Positions 18,646 to 27,073 of a DNA stretch of 61,159 nt are shown here, in pieces. Numbering within the stretch: position 1 is the first letter of the stretch; each line of letters starts with the position of its first letter. Below the pieces are notes generated by a model. It saw nothing but the letters and a program-made list of their open reading frames with translations, did no database searches and was not told the origin of the DNA. Both the position numbers and the translations under genes were made by a program. Origin of the DNA: Sutterella wadsworthensis (GTDB taxonomy: Bacteria > Pseudomonadota > Gammaproteobacteria > Burkholderiales > Burkholderiaceae_F); assembly GCF_003315195.1 (NCBI RefSeq), contig NZ_QNRV01000016.1:1-61159 (forward strand), written 5' to 3'.

Positions 18646-19266
18646 TTAAAAAGTATCCGCGGCATGTTCTTCATCGATTCTTTTTTGCAGTCGCTCCCAA
18701 TCTGAAAAACGTTTGGAAACGGCTGAGAACTGCTGATCAATCTTGCTGAGCTCTGTTTTTAAATCATCGATGTCGAGCGGATCAGCCTCAATTTCCCGCA
18801 AAAATTCCGTCTCCCGCTCCACGTCATCGCGACGCCGGACCAACGCTGCAAGCGTTTCTTCAAATTCATCGCGTGTCAGACCTTCCAAAGGCGCATCCAA
18901 TACGCGAACAGGGGAATGACTCGCAGGAGTTGGTATCGGCCCCTCGCCAAAAGCCTCTGCGGGATTAGCACCAAACCCCGGAGGCAGTCTCTGCATTCGC
19001 TCAAACGCGGCAAGCGTCGGATCCGATGCCGTCTGGCCGTAATCCTGACTGACTGTCGGCACGGATAATGGGGCAGTTTGAGCGCCGGCCGCTTCGCCGG
19101 GCTGGCCTGAAGACGCATTCAGTCCTTTGGGTTCAACGGCAAAGTCGAGCGTCACCGAGCCCAGTCGGAGCGGTCCGGATTCGGCCGAAAGACGAAGACG
19201 AACACCGGTAGCGCGATCAACAAGAACGGCCTCGCCCGAAGGCACAATCAGGTCGTACTGCGGCAT
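18646..19266 (-). CDS. Unrecognised protein with C-terminal coiled coil
   Basis: 206 residues from ATG 19266 (MPQYDLIVPSGEAVLVD), preceded by GGAG at 8 bp; an upstream in-frame ATG is less likely. I do not recognise the family. The first about 55 residues look beta-rich (RLRLSAESGPLRLGSVTLDF), the middle is Pro/Gly/Ala-rich and probably disordered, and the last about 75 residues are a charged heptad-like helix (VRRRDDVERETEFLREI..LKTELSKIDQQFSAVSKRF) that should form a coiled coil. No signal peptide or membrane segment. Neighbours give no clue. Confidence 0.7.
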   Translation of the reverse strand: MPQYDLIVPSGEAVLVDRATGVRLRLSAESGPLRLGSVTLDFAVEPKGLNASSGQPGEAAGAQTAPLSVPTVSQDYGQTASDPTLAAFERMQRLPPGFGANPAEAFGEGPIPTPASHSPVRVLDAPLEGLTRDEFEETLAALVRRRDDVERETEFLREIEADPLDIDDLKTELSKIDQQFSAVSKRFSDWERLQKRIDEEHAADTF

Positions 19267-19416
19267 AAAGAGCTCTCCAGAGAAGAAATAAGCCGCACAT
19301 AATGGCTGCAGCTTAAGATAATTGAGCAATAAATTCTAATCGTCGGCCGGCTTCTCTCCGTCAGCTGCAGCCATAGTGTGCAGCTTTCAGCCGGTCTTCT
19401 CAGGAGCCTCAACAGC

Positions 19417-19617
19417 ATGTTCACGTTCTTCACCATCGTGTTCGCCATCGTCTGGGCGGTGGTCTCCTTCATTCTTCTTTTCAAGGTTTGGGACAATATC
19501 GGCCCGATCGTTCTTTCTTTCTCAAAGAGCCATATCGTGCAGCTCCTCGCCATGGCGATCATCTTCCTCATCATTTGGGGCGTTCCCGGCTGGCTTTGGA
19601 TGAAGATTTTCGGGTGA
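19417..19617 (+). CDS. Small two-helix membrane protein, unrecognised
   Basis: 66 residues from ATG 19417 (MFTFFTIVFAIVWAVV) with AGGAG about 10 bases upstream. Two hydrophobic helices (about residues 2-22 and 39-60) are separated by a short polar loop (KVWDNIGPIVLSFSKSH). Followed directly by a good terminator, which supports a real transcription unit. Lies between two minus-strand genes. No function assigned. Confidence 0.6.
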   Translation: MFTFFTIVFAIVWAVVSFILLFKVWDNIGPIVLSFSKSHIVQLLAMAIIFLIIWGVPGWLWMKIFG

Positions 19618-19649
19618 TACACCCGCGAAACAGCATTCAGCGAAAGTGC

Positions 19650-19684
19650 AAAGCCGCGGCTTTTGAGAGTCAGCGGCTTTTCCT
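19650..19684 (+). terminator. Terminator after the small membrane protein
   Basis: 8-bp stem AAAGCCGC (19650-19657) with GCGGCTTT (19673-19680), followed by TCCTTTT. The same hairpin could act for the helicase gene ending at 19696 on the other strand. Confidence 0.6.
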
Positions 19685-19695
19685 TTTGGCCAAAG

Positions 19696-22600
19696 TTATT
19701 CTTCGCGTTTTTGAGGTTCTGCTGATTTTTCTGAATCAAAAAGCGACTTTTGTGCTGCTGACTGAGTTGCATTTTGGTCAGCTCGGAAAACGATTGCATT
19801 GGGCGCAACTGTGACCGGTCGGCGTTCAAGTGATTCGGCCATGATGGCAAACGTCCGCTCCAAGGTCCATTCGCCCCAATCACCTACGACGACCAGACCG
19901 CTTTTGGCACGCGTCACCGCCACATTGATAAGATTGGCCGGCAAAGCCGCCCATCTGCGCTGAGCATGGCCGCGAATACCCGGAACAGATCCAAGGACAA
20001 GAAACACAATATCGGCTTCCTGTCCCTGAAACGCATGAACGGTACCGGCACGTATTTCGACTTTTTGACCGACTGCGGTGAGCCCATTAGCCCCCGTCAC
20101 GCCGATTTCGCGCAGAATGCGGGCCGCTGCATCGGCAACGCTGCGAAACGGAGAAAGGATGTACACGCGCCGTCCGAAAAACTTCACATTGTCCTTCAGA
20201 CGTAGAATGCAGTGCCTCAGCCAGGCCATTTCCTCACGGATCACCTTCGGATCGCCGCGCACTGACGTCACTGCTCGTCCGCGGGCATTGCGCCGTGCAG
20301 GCGGCTCATAGGAATGACCGAGGATATCGATCCAGCAGCTCGTCACCAATGTTCCGTCGTCCGAACGAGGTGTCATCTGCACCATTTGGCCGCCGTAGGA
20401 AAGTGTATTGGCGATCTCGAACATGGGACTTTGACAGCGCCGATGGGTACGAAGCGGCAATCCCGTCCAAACGTCGCTCTCGGCAACCGGATCATGAATA
20501 AGCGCCCCGACTTCCATGGTTTGATCAGCCAGAGACTGCAGTGAACTGACATGCGGGGACCAGAGACGGTCGACCGATGGATAGCGGCTGCGCAGAAATG
20601 CGTCTAATGGCTGCGGCATGCTCACCACGGGCATGAGCTGCCGCGGATCACCCAAAACAACCGCCCGCTCGGCGCGATTGAGCAGTCCTACGGCAGACTG
20701 CGCTGAGGCTTGACTGGCTTCGTCAATGATGACCCAGGCGATCTCGCCGGGGTTCACATGGGCGAGCAGCCGTGAGGTGCTCGCCAGAGTCGTCGACAGC
20801 ACTGGGATGAGAAAACTGAGAAATTCAAATATATCGATGCCGCTTCCCGCGGTGAAGGACGGCGCATTTTCGGTCAGGTAAACACCAACGGCTCGAAAAC
20901 CCTTTTTAGCCCAATCGGACTGTGCCCCCAAAGTCGCAGCATGAAGCGTCAGCGCCGCTTCAAAAAGTTCTGAACGAAGATTTTCAAATTCCTCGTCCAC
21001 CCAGAGCGAACTCTTATGCTGCTGAGGATCTTCACTCAATGGCTTTTGAAAAGCTAGGGGCGGCGCCATACGAGAGAGCCGCTCTGTCATTCGCTGCCGA
21101 CGTTCTTCGACCCGACAGTCCAACTCGAGAAACGCTTCACGTGCGCGCATCCAGACATCCTCGGGCAGCTCATGCCGGAACTCGCATTCACGCACCCAAT
21201 CGTCAATTTGATTTTGTATTTGCGAACCAAAAATATTTCGGCCGCCAACCCCTAAAACTGAACGGGCAATCAATTGACAGTTGCGTCGGCTTCCAAGCGT
21301 CGCTGAGACAAGTCCCCAAACCATTTCCGGACGATTGATGCGGCCAAGCATGTCATTTCGCATCTCTTGGAGCGATCGTTCGGCATCGGCCGACAAGCGT
21401 TTGACGGCGGCTTCAGCGCCTTTCTGACTGTTCTTTTTTCCCGACGCAATGCCCGCAGCATGAGCAAACACCCCAAGTGCGCAATCCCGCCAGTAGGTAT
21501 AGGCAGGACGTCCCGCAGCCGATCGGTCGTCAGTCACATTAGGGCGACGGGTATAGCTTCGCGGCAGTGCGTCGGTGATGTTGCGGATGGCGGCGTTGTT
21601 GTTTGAAGCCACCAGAATGAAGCTGTCCTTGATCACATCACGCGCAAAAGGCGTGAAGGTTTCCGATCGGCCGCCCGGCAGATTAAAAGTCACGCTTTGC
21701 TGATCATCAAAGACCTCTCGAGAATAGTTTTTCCCGGCGATCTTACGTGCGCGGCGAACAACAATCTCCGCGACAAGGTCACGCACCAGCCAGCTCTTGC
21801 CGGTTCCCGGCGGTCCGTTAACAGAGACCAGCGGTCCGAAGCCTTGCGCAGAATTTGGCCCCATGCGCAGAATACCCGCCATTGCCGCCTGCTGACAGAG
21901 ATAGAGATGATGAGCGGCATTGGTGGGCCACCGTCCTGACGCAAGCGACCTAGGAGAGGCCAAATCCGCCACGACAAACGGCTCTTTGAGCAGATCAATC
22001 CGCGGGAGCTTCTCGTCCGCAGCGCATGCCAGAAGCCGCGCCAACGGCGCCCCGATGGGTGCGGCAAAAGCTTCAGATTCCGGCGGCGCAGCAGCCTCTT
22101 CGTCGACGGTCTCAACGTTGGTGTTTTTTGAGGGCAGCCCTTCTTCACCGACCTTCTCTGACGACGCCTGCAAGTGAGCAGCATAACGAACAAAGTCCGG
22201 AGCCCCGAAAGGCTTTACGCCAGCCTGCTCTAATTCCGAGTGCGCCTGACGGATATCATGGAGGTAGAAACTCTCCATAAAAACCGAACCGTCAGGGAGT
22301 CTGCGCTCACTCGGACGACAAAAACGCACAGCCGCCGAAACCGTTACGATCGAATTCTCGGGGAATCCTGCCGCCAGAATTAAGAAACGGCCAATCTCGG
22401 CAATCAATCCTTCCGGCACCGGCTCAGCTTCCTCATGCGGATCCGTCAGACGAATCCAATCGCTCTCCCCGCGTCTTTGCTCACCTTTATTAGCGACCTC
22501 CCCAGGAGCAGCATCACTTTTAAAGCGTTCCGCATTAAGGAACGCACCCGGTACGCCAGCAGCCTGGCGAAGGGTCTGGGCAATGTTGTTTTCGACCTGC

Positions 22601-23214
22601 CTGGCAAGCTTCGCACAGCTCATCTGAGCGCCGGTGATGAAGTCCATCGGCGGAGCGTCTTCTCTGCAGACTGCTGTGCGCATTGACCGCAGATATTCGA
22701 GCGCTCCTACGTAGCCCGCAACATGAATGCTTTCATCGATGTACTTTCCCCACGGATTGAGCATGAAAGCAGCTAAGAGCGTCGATCCGCGCAGATATGA
22801 ACCGCCTTCAGCCGAACTGGCGATCCACTCTTCGTTCCAACCCGACGGAGCCGTTTTCGCAGCAGATGCAGCAGTTCCGCTGTGGCCGGCAGAAAATGCT
22901 GCAAAGGCTTTCATCTCATCAATGAGCCGCCGATAGACATCCCCTTTGGGCAGAATGCCGACATAAACCATAAAAACGGGCATCGTGTCCGTCACCACGC
23001 CTCGAGGGGCGCGTTCGGGATACTCGAAGGGTTCTTGCCAGCGTTCCTTCTGCCACTTCGCAATCGCTTCAGCTTCGCGGCCTGCAGGACGGCCGCTCTT
23101 CCACTCGCAGACTAAAAGACGCTCGTTCTCCACGACCCGATAGTCGGGCGGTGTAAGCAGTTCAATCTCCTCCCAATAACGAAGAACGTCAATCTGCTCT
23201 GCGCGAGAAAGCAT
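19696..23214 (-). CDS. SF1 (Upf1/Dna2-like) helicase with large N-terminal region
   Basis: 1172 residues from ATG 23214; the ribosome site AAGGG overlaps the tilS stop, so translation is probably coupled. Helicase motifs are confined to the C-terminal 60%: Walker A GPPGTGKSW (about residue 465-473), Walker B WVIIDEASQASAQ (about 830), motif III GDPRQLMPV, then HAFQGQEADIVF (about 1065) and NVAVTRAKSGLVVVGD (about 1100), the Upf1-like SF1 arrangement. About 280 residues are inserted between motif I and motif II. The first about 450 residues resemble nothing I know; an early VVENERLLVCEWKSGR could be nuclease-like but lacks a full PD-(D/E)XK pattern. Possible roles are DNA repair, RNA processing or defence; none is proven. 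Confidence 0.85.
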   Translation of the reverse strand: MLSRAEQIDVLRYWEEIELLTPPDYRVVENERLLVCEWKSGRPAGREAEAIAKWQKERWQEPFEYPERAPRGVVTDTMPVFMVYVGILPKGDVYRRLIDEMKAFAAFSAGHSGTAASAAKTAPSGWNEEWIASSAEGGSYLRGSTLLAAFMLNPWGKYIDESIHVAGYVGALEYLRSMRTAVCREDAPPMDFITGAQMSCAKLARQVENNIAQTLRQAAGVPGAFLNAERFKSDAAPGEVANKGEQRRGESDWIRLTDPHEEAEPVPEGLIAEIGRFLILAAGFPENSIVTVSAAVRFCRPSERRLPDGSVFMESFYLHDIRQAHSELEQAGVKPFGAPDFVRYAAHLQASSEKVGEEGLPSKNTNVETVDEEAAAPPESEAFAAPIGAPLARLLACAADEKLPRIDLLKEPFVVADLASPRSLASGRWPTNAAHHLYLCQQAAMAGILRMGPNSAQGFGPLVSVNGPPGTGKSWLVRDLVAEIVVRRARKIAGKNYSREVFDDQQSVTFNLPGGRSETFTPFARDVIKDSFILVASNNNAAIRNITDALPRSYTRRPNVTDDRSAAGRPAYTYWRDCALGVFAHAAGIASGKKNSQKGAEAAVKRLSADAERSLQEMRNDMLGRINRPEMVWGLVSATLGSRRNCQLIARSVLGVGGRNIFGSQIQNQIDDWVRECEFRHELPEDVWMRAREAFLELDCRVEERRQRMTERLSRMAPPLAFQKPLSEDPQQHKSSLWVDEEFENLRSELFEAALTLHAATLGAQSDWAKKGFRAVGVYLTENAPSFTAGSGIDIFEFLSFLIPVLSTTLASTSRLLAHVNPGEIAWVIIDEASQASAQSAVGLLNRAERAVVLGDPRQLMPVVSMPQPLDAFLRSRYPSVDRLWSPHVSSLQSLADQTMEVGALIHDPVAESDVWTGLPLRTHRRCQSPMFEIANTLSYGGQMVQMTPRSDDGTLVTSCWIDILGHSYEPPARRNARGRAVTSVRGDPKVIREEMAWLRHCILRLKDNVKFFGRRVYILSPFRSVADAAARILREIGVTGANGLTAVGQKVEIRAGTVHAFQGQEADIVFLVLGSVPGIRGHAQRRWAALPANLINVAVTRAKSGLVVVGDWGEWTLERTFAIMAESLERRPVTVAPNAIVFRADQNATQSAAQKSLFDSEKSAEPQKREE

Positions 23215-23224
23215 CAATACACCC

Positions 23225-25333
23225 TTAGCGGTTCTTTTCGGCTGAACGTTCGCGTGCTATGGATTCTCGAAGTTTGAGCGAGGATTTGGCCGCCTCACGC
23301 ACACGCGCTTCACGCAGCCGGCGCTCCGCCTCAGGCAGCTCCGCATAATTGGGCATCGGACGAGCATCCCAGAGCGATCGATCCGGGCGCCAGAGAAACT
23401 TCACCCGATCAGGGTACTTGGCCGGATCATCCGCAAAACGAACATCCATGCCGAGTCCAGCCGCAAAAAGAAGTTCATTGTTGAGCCAGAGTTTGGGCAT
23501 ATCGACGCGCACATAGGCCGGAATACCCGCCTGGGCATAGAGATCCTTCAAAGCCTTTCCCGGACGCAGCGCCCAGAGTTTGAGCTTCACAGCGCCCACG
23601 GCAGCACGAACCTCGAGCTTTGCTTCCGGTGCAGTCACCCGTGAGCGAGCAATACCGTCCTCATCTCCCATGCAAGGCACCATTTCAATGACGCCGCCCC
23701 ACTGCGGAAGCGCGATCTCATGCGCGCCTTCGCTCGGACTAAGCGCAGCGTCGCGCTCGACCCCCAGGCGCCGGGTTACGGCATCCCGCACAATGATGTC
23801 TGAACCCCAGCGGCGGATTTCCTTGCGCTGCACGTGGAAGGAAAAGGTTGCATCCGAATGTGTTTCTCGAACCTGACGCAGCAGATCATCCAGCCGCGCT
23901 TTTGAAAGCGGACGAAGTCCTTCCGCAGCAATCCACGCGCGAAGACACCAAGCCTGACGAGCCGGGATGAGCTCAAGCAGCCGGTAAACCGAAAGACCGT
24001 GCGGCATGGTTTCCGAACGGCAGGCCTCAAGATCCGAACGCGCAACACTTTTGAGGACCTCAAGCGCCTCTCCGATCAAACCAACCGAGCGTGCCGCACT
24101 CGCGCTGAATCCAGGACGAATGGCTTCGAGCCGCGGAATGATTTCACTGCGAACGCGGTTGCGATCGTATTTCGGACTGTTATTCGAAGGATCATCAACA
24201 TAAGGGATGCGTCGATTCTTCACATAGCGCTCAATATCTCGGCGCAGCACACCTGACCACGGCCGCAGCAGGAATACCTGCTTACGAGCCTGTACTGCTT
24301 TGGCGTCCTCCATGGAAGGCGCAGCCAATTCGCGCACTTCCGGAAACGCTGCCAGGCCTTCGAGCCCCGCACCGCGCATCCACTGCAGCAAAAATGTTTC
24401 AATACGGTCGTCTTCATGGTGAGCCGTCATGATGATGCTGCAGCCCGATTTGAGTGCGTACTGCGCGAGCGCGCGGTAGCGAACATCTCGGGCAGCAGCT
24501 TCAATACCGTCTCCCGATCGCTGGACGCGTACGCGCACTGCTTCAAAAATGACGCCTCGTTTCTCGCACTCCCTGCGGCAGTGCTCCTCCCAGGCATCAG
24601 CTTCTCGCTCCAGGCCATGATGCACGTACACGGCTCGAAGTTCAGCAATCAGCTGCTGCCGGCGATCCGCCGCAATGCGGGCTGCAACATCCAGGAGAGC
24701 CATAGAGTCGCGCCCGCCCGAAAGGGCAACAATCACGCGGACGGGATTCAGCGGCACCAGCATGAATTCCGGGCTCGAGCGTCCAAGCAGATGATCCGAC
24801 GCCTCCGTGAGCGCACTTTTTACCAGTCCGCTCAAACGCTGTGCGAGCGCAGTACCCGCCGTCGGCGGCCGCTTTTTCTTCGTCTGCTTTGGACGATTGA
24901 GAAGCGCTTCGGCTTCGAGCTGCTCAATTAAAGGCAGATCAGGCAATTTAGCGGGCCCCGTGCGCGGAGCCTCCGGGTCTGCATCCGCTTCAAATATCGG
25001 CAGCGGATACGCATCGTCAAACGCTTCAAGCGCTTGTGCGCCTTCCTGAAGTGAAGATTCTTGCGCCTGACGATCACGAGCACGTATGAGCGCATCGGCT
25101 CGAATGCCTTGCCGGCGCGGACGCGTACTTGCAGAACTGGTCCGGCGCTTGGCTTTCGGCGCCGTTTTTTCACTCTCTCCGGAACGCTTCGCTGAAGAAG
25201 ACGTCTCTTTGGCCGCAGCACGTTTTTTCGGCTTCACGGCGGGACCGACAAGTCCCTTTACCGTTGACACAGCTTCCAGCGTCAAAACAGCCTCAGCCGC
25301 CGATGCCTTCTTCTGCACGTCTTCTTTGCTCAT
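23225..25333 (-). CDS. tilS: tRNA(Ile)-lysidine synthase with long basic N-terminal extension
   Basis: 702 residues from ATG 25333 (MSKEDVQKK). The catalytic PP-loop SGGRDSMALL sits at about residue 205, followed by VYVHHGLEREADAWE, the HHEDDRIETFLLQWMRGAGLEGL motif region (key part HHEDDRIETFL) and RNRVRSEIIPRL. TilS attaches lysine to C34 of the AUA-reading tRNA(Ile) and is essential. The C-terminal parts fit the TilS substrate-binding domains. The first about 190 residues are Lys/Arg/Ala/Ser-rich (KPKKRAAAKETSSSAKRSG) then acidic, apparently disordered, and absent from ordinary TilS of about 430 residues. The helicase gene follows after 10 bp. Confidence 0.92.
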   Translation of the reverse strand: MSKEDVQKKASAAEAVLTLEAVSTVKGLVGPAVKPKKRAAAKETSSSAKRSGESEKTAPKAKRRTSSASTRPRRQGIRADALIRARDRQAQESSLQEGAQALEAFDDAYPLPIFEADADPEAPRTGPAKLPDLPLIEQLEAEALLNRPKQTKKKRPPTAGTALAQRLSGLVKSALTEASDHLLGRSSPEFMLVPLNPVRVIVALSGGRDSMALLDVAARIAADRRQQLIAELRAVYVHHGLEREADAWEEHCRRECEKRGVIFEAVRVRVQRSGDGIEAAARDVRYRALAQYALKSGCSIIMTAHHEDDRIETFLLQWMRGAGLEGLAAFPEVRELAAPSMEDAKAVQARKQVFLLRPWSGVLRRDIERYVKNRRIPYVDDPSNNSPKYDRNRVRSEIIPRLEAIRPGFSASAARSVGLIGEALEVLKSVARSDLEACRSETMPHGLSVYRLLELIPARQAWCLRAWIAAEGLRPLSKARLDDLLRQVRETHSDATFSFHVQRKEIRRWGSDIIVRDAVTRRLGVERDAALSPSEGAHEIALPQWGGVIEMVPCMGDEDGIARSRVTAPEAKLEVRAAVGAVKLKLWALRPGKALKDLYAQAGIPAYVRVDMPKLWLNNELLFAAGLGMDVRFADDPAKYPDRVKFLWRPDRSLWDARPMPNYAELPEAERRLREARVREAAKSSLKLRESIARERSAEKNR

Positions 25334-25421
25334 AGCTTTGAATGTCTGTTGGAGTTGCAATGTATTGATTCTAGCGGCTCACCATACTGCGGCACGTCGA
25401 TCCGCCCTTTTCAATAAGGAC

Positions 25422-25458
25422 AAAAAACGGCTTGGGCACCAAAATACCTAAGCCGTTT
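25422..25458 (-). terminator. Terminator of the M20 peptidase gene
   Basis: 9-bp stem AAACGGCTT (25425-25433) with AAGCCGTTT (25450-25458). Read on the minus strand it is followed by T residues (complement of the A run from 25422). It lies between the peptidase stop and the tilS start. Confidence 0.8.
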
Positions 25459-25525
25459 CTGTCATACGGTCACAGTCGTCGACCGCCCTGCAGCAGCGGC
25501 CGACAAGACTGTTTACCGATCGTGA

Positions 25526-26794
25526 TCACCCAAGCTTCGGAAGCATTGGCATCGAAACGCCGTCAATGCCCACGAGTGCAAGCGTCGTGAGAAGTGCGAG
25601 CTGCGGACCTTTTTCCATGCCGGTCGAATCAAAGAACTCCTTGAGTGAGTGCTCGTTATGCGTTACGCCGCCCGTACCGATACAGACAGAAGGAACGCCG
25701 ATTGAGATGGGCTTATTGGCATCCGTTGAGGATGGACGACACTGCTTCACTTCAAGATCCATCTGCTTCATTGCGCAGAGCGCCGCCTGAACTGCCGGAG
25801 AGTCATCGGGCTGCATACCGGCAGGACGATTGCCGATCTGCGTGAGAACGAGCTTAAGCTGACGCTCCAGTCCGGCTTTCGGCCAGCGCTTGTTTTCGAG
25901 CTCAACGCCGAGCCGGAAAGCGTCAAGCGTCTTTTTCTCCAGCAGGTCAAGCTCCTCAAGATTGACTGAACGCATGTCGACATCGACTTCACAGCGCGCC
26001 GCAATCGTATTGACTGTCGTGCCGCCCTTGATGGTGCCGACCGTGAAGGTCGTCTTCGGATCAGTCGGCGGATCAAAATCAGCGATCACATTGAGTGCGC
26101 GTCCCATGGCGTGAATGGCCGAGGGCACCATGCCGTAGTCGAGGTAAGAGTGACCGCCCGTTCCCTCAATGGCGACGCGCCAACGGTGAGCTCCCGTGGC
26201 GCCGTTCTGGACGGTATTGACGTCGGCCATGTCGAGCGCAATGAAGCCGTCAATTTGACGCGAGCCGTCAAAGAGCGCCTTAGCGCCTCGAATGTCACCG
26301 TTGCCTTCTTCTCCAACCGTGCCCACAAACAAAATGTCACCCGTCGTTGCGATCTGTGCACGGTTGAGCGCACGCAGCACCTGCAGCATGCTGCGCAGCC
26401 CCGAAGCGTTGTCGCCAATACCGGGCCCGCGGTAGAGCGCGCCGTCCTTTGTCACTTTGAGATCCGTGCCGGCAGGGAAAACCGTATCAAGATGAGCGGC
26501 GATCGCGAGCACCGGACCAGCGCCCGTGCCGGGGCGTCGGCCGACCACATTGCCCGACTCATCCATCACAACATCGGTGAGGCCATATTCACGCAAGAGC
26601 TCCATGATGAGTTCACCGCGAACTTTTTCGGCAAAGGTTGGGGATTCCGTCTCAGAAATACGGATCTGCTCGGCCATTGCGCGTTCAACTTCCTCAGCAC
26701 AGACCTCAAAAGCGGCCTCCACGGCTGGAAGACCGCGAAGCGCTGCAACACGCTCGAGCATCTTGGGTTCAAGCTGAGGGACATGATCTGCCAT
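25526..26794 (-). CDS. M20-family metallopeptidase (peptidase T/ArgE-like)
   Basis: 422 residues from ATG 26794 (MADHVPQLEP) with AAGGAG seven bases upstream. Metal-binding motifs of M20: AIAAHLDTVFP (His/Asp), GPGIGDNASG (bridging Asp), VGTVGEEGNGD (catalytic Glu then metal Glu), ALDMADV, and the late THNEHS. A lid/dimerisation domain with GGHSYLDYG lies in between. Such enzymes cut small peptides or N-acyl amino acids in the cytoplasm; no signal peptide is present. Divergent from the FMN/FAD reductase gene, 279 bp apart. Confidence 0.87.
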   Translation of the reverse strand: MADHVPQLEPKMLERVAALRGLPAVEAAFEVCAEEVERAMAEQIRISETESPTFAEKVRGELIMELLREYGLTDVVMDESGNVVGRRPGTGAGPVLAIAAHLDTVFPAGTDLKVTKDGALYRGPGIGDNASGLRSMLQVLRALNRAQIATTGDILFVGTVGEEGNGDIRGAKALFDGSRQIDGFIALDMADVNTVQNGATGAHRWRVAIEGTGGHSYLDYGMVPSAIHAMGRALNVIADFDPPTDPKTTFTVGTIKGGTTVNTIAARCEVDVDMRSVNLEELDLLEKKTLDAFRLGVELENKRWPKAGLERQLKLVLTQIGNRPAGMQPDDSPAVQAALCAMKQMDLEVKQCRPSSTDANKPISIGVPSVCIGTGGVTHNEHSLKEFFDSTGMEKGPQLALLTTLALVGIDGVSMPMLPKLG

Positions 26795-27073
26795 GGAATT
26801 TCTCCTTAAGGTGGCGCGCAGACTATCGAAGTCGGCGGCGCAAAAACTCAATACTCTGCACTGCGCCGGATGAATCAGAATACGTTGAACGGCTCCGGCG
26901 AATGCCGCCTAAGATCATACCTGCATCTACGCACTTTTCTTTAGAGAACCATCCCGAAGGGGGCTTCATTCAGGCGCGATTAAGGCCGGCGCGCGATGCT
27001 TCAAATACAAATGAAAAAACAATCGAAACCTGTGTCTGCAGACATGGGTTGGATCCATTAAGGAGACCCCAAA

